DNA of 5,681 bases, taken from Desulfobacterales bacterium. Its GTDB lineage: Bacteria > Desulfobacterota > Desulfobacteria > Desulfobacterales > QNYZ01. Both the position numbers and the translations under genes were made by a program. Position 1 is the first letter of the stretch. Each line of letters opens with the position of its first letter. Below the pieces are notes generated by a model. The model was not told the origin of the DNA. It made no database searches and saw only the letters and a list, made by a program, of their open reading frames with translations. The stretch covers positions 1-5,681 of the forward strand of contig JAOZUU010000205.1 of assembly GCA_029938515.1 (NCBI GenBank). The letters are read 5' to 3'. Shown here in pieces: positions 5,020 to 5,681 of the stretch.

Positions 5020-5040
5020 TCCGCCACGGCGGACTTGTCT
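5020..5040 (+). promoter_or_regulatory. GC-rich hairpin in the TolC-gene leader
   Basis: TCCGCC (5020-5025) and GGCGGA (5028-5033) are perfect reverse complements around two bases, so in RNA the stem is effectively CCGC/GCGG or similar with a 4-base loop. It is followed by CTTGTCTTTTAG, a weak T-rich tail. It could be a leaky attenuator about 120 bases before the start codon. The rest of 4979-5159 shows no other feature I can support. Confidence 0.35.
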
Positions 5041-5159
5041 TTTAGCCTGTACTGAATACGAACCAAAATCCGGTGCAATATTTGTGGATTTATTTTTTGC
5101 CGCAACCCTTGCCTTCGCTCTTTTTCCCGTCAACTAAAACTGTCAGAAGCGATATAGCC

Positions 5160-5681
5160 ATGAAAAGTTCAGTTATCATTCTGCTTTTGGTGTCCCTCGG
5201 AACGTTTTTTTTAGGTCTCTCCCCTGCCCTTGGCGACAGCTCTGGTGATAATTTATCGCCCTTGAGTGTCAATCAGGCCATTGACAATGCCCTAGAAAAC
5301 AATCCCATGATTGAAATAGCCGCGGCCCAGGTGGCCGCTGCCAAAAACCGTATCGGTCAGGCCCGATCCGGGCTCCTTCCCCAGGTCGATTTAAACGGTA
5401 CTTTTGACCGAACCACCAATCCCATGTGGGCCTTCGGTACCCAGTTGAATCAAGGCACTATCGAGCAGAGTGACTTCGCTCCGGACCGACTCAATAATCC
5501 CGACCCCATCAACAATTTCGGGGCAGATCTTTCCCTGGGGTGGACCTTGTATAACGGCGGGCAAATCCGCATTGAGCAGGAGCAGACTTTGATGGGAGAA
5601 GAAATCGCCGCTCTCGGTCTGGTCCGCGCCCGCCAGCAGGTGATTGCCCAAACGGCCGGCGCTTATGCCGGTTTATTGATG
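5160..5681 (+). CDS. TolC-family outer-membrane efflux protein, N-terminal part (runs off window)
   Basis: 174 codons are open from ATG 5160 to the last base. Residues 1-25 form a Sec signal peptide: K2, hydrophobic core V5-L20, and a probable cleavage site after A23-L24-G25. The mature part begins like outer-membrane efflux proteins: LSVNQAIDNALENNP (35-49), a long amphipathic helix with alanines, then RSGLLPQVDLNG (69-80), the start of the beta-strand region. NPMWAFGTQLNQG (87-99) and LGWTLYNGGQ (126-135) fit the family, the latter marking the return to the helical tunnel. Full members are ~420-480 residues, so about 60% is missing. Partners of a tripartite pump (periplasmic adaptor, inner-membrane pump) would be expected downstream. 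An AGAAG (5145-5149) makes a weak ribosome binding site ~10 bases upstream. An in-frame TTG at 5109 would place 17 residues before the signal peptide and is not favoured. Confidence 0.92.
   Translation, partial: MKSSVIILLLVSLGTFFLGLSPALGDSSGDNLSPLSVNQAIDNALENNPMIEIAAAQVAAAKNRIGQARSGLLPQVDLNGTFDRTTNPMWAFGTQLNQGTIEQSDFAPDRLNNPDPINNFGADLSLGWTLYNGGQIRIEQEQTLMGEEIAALGLVRARQQVIAQTAGAYAGLLM

Noticed and set aside
5090..5651. Minus-strand open frames at the right end
   Set aside because: The plus-strand frame has a signal peptide and TolC-family motifs and is open to the window end; the minus-strand frames are its shadows.

Overview
The window looks like a piece of an anaerobic, sulfate-reducer-type bacterial chromosome, most likely Desulfobacterota. 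The reasons are a class I hybrid cluster protein that keeps every ligand known from Desulfovibrio, a small siroheme sulfite reductase-like protein with fused ferredoxin clusters, several Cys-rich Fe-S proteins, and heptamer-type and REP-type intergenic repeats that I recall as common in this phylum. This assignment is inference; no rRNA or phylogenetic marker is present.

Layout. Positions 1-55 are the 3' part of a tRNA-Val(CAC), followed by a textbook intrinsic terminator (64-96). A plus-strand operon-like run follows: hcp (307-1935), a Cys-rich HD-domain phosphohydrolase (2026-2766), and a ferredoxin-like protein with a Cys-containing C-terminal domain (2782-3528). Upstream of hcp are a perfect 14-bp FNR/HcpR-like palindrome (163-176) and a structured leader. 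A convergent minus-strand gene (4485-3673) encodes a PCP_red / siroheme-reductase / 2[4Fe-4S] protein. The convergent gap holds an inverted pair of REP-like palindromes, one of which supplies the last codons and stop of the minus-strand gene. The 674-bp stretch 4486-5159 holds no complete gene. It contains a candidate promoter for the minus-strand gene, an inverted pair of 7-bp-period repeats enclosing a 44-codon remnant of a four-helix-bundle (23S rRNA intervening-sequence-type) protein, and a near-consensus sigma-70 promoter (TTGACA-N17-TATGAT). That promoter reads into a TolC-family outer-membrane efflux gene which starts at 5160 and runs off the window end.

How the genes may work together. 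Hcp is a nitric-oxide-reducing or nitrosative-stress enzyme in the organisms where it has been studied. The ferredoxin-like protein matches the hcp-linked partner (frdX type) and is a plausible electron donor. The HD protein sits between them and may add a metal- or redox-sensing hydrolase step. The siroheme protein across the convergent boundary could act on sulfite, nitrite or a related N/S oxide, but it is not co-transcribed with them. Coupling of these parts is inference. The TolC gene appears to be an unrelated unit under its own promoter.

The most interesting items are the Hcp/HD/ferredoxin cassette with its FNR-like box, the truncated four-helix-bundle gene inside inverted heptamer repeats, the repeat-derived C-terminus of the siroheme protein, and the heptamer repeats between hcp and the HD gene that can form mutually exclusive hairpins.
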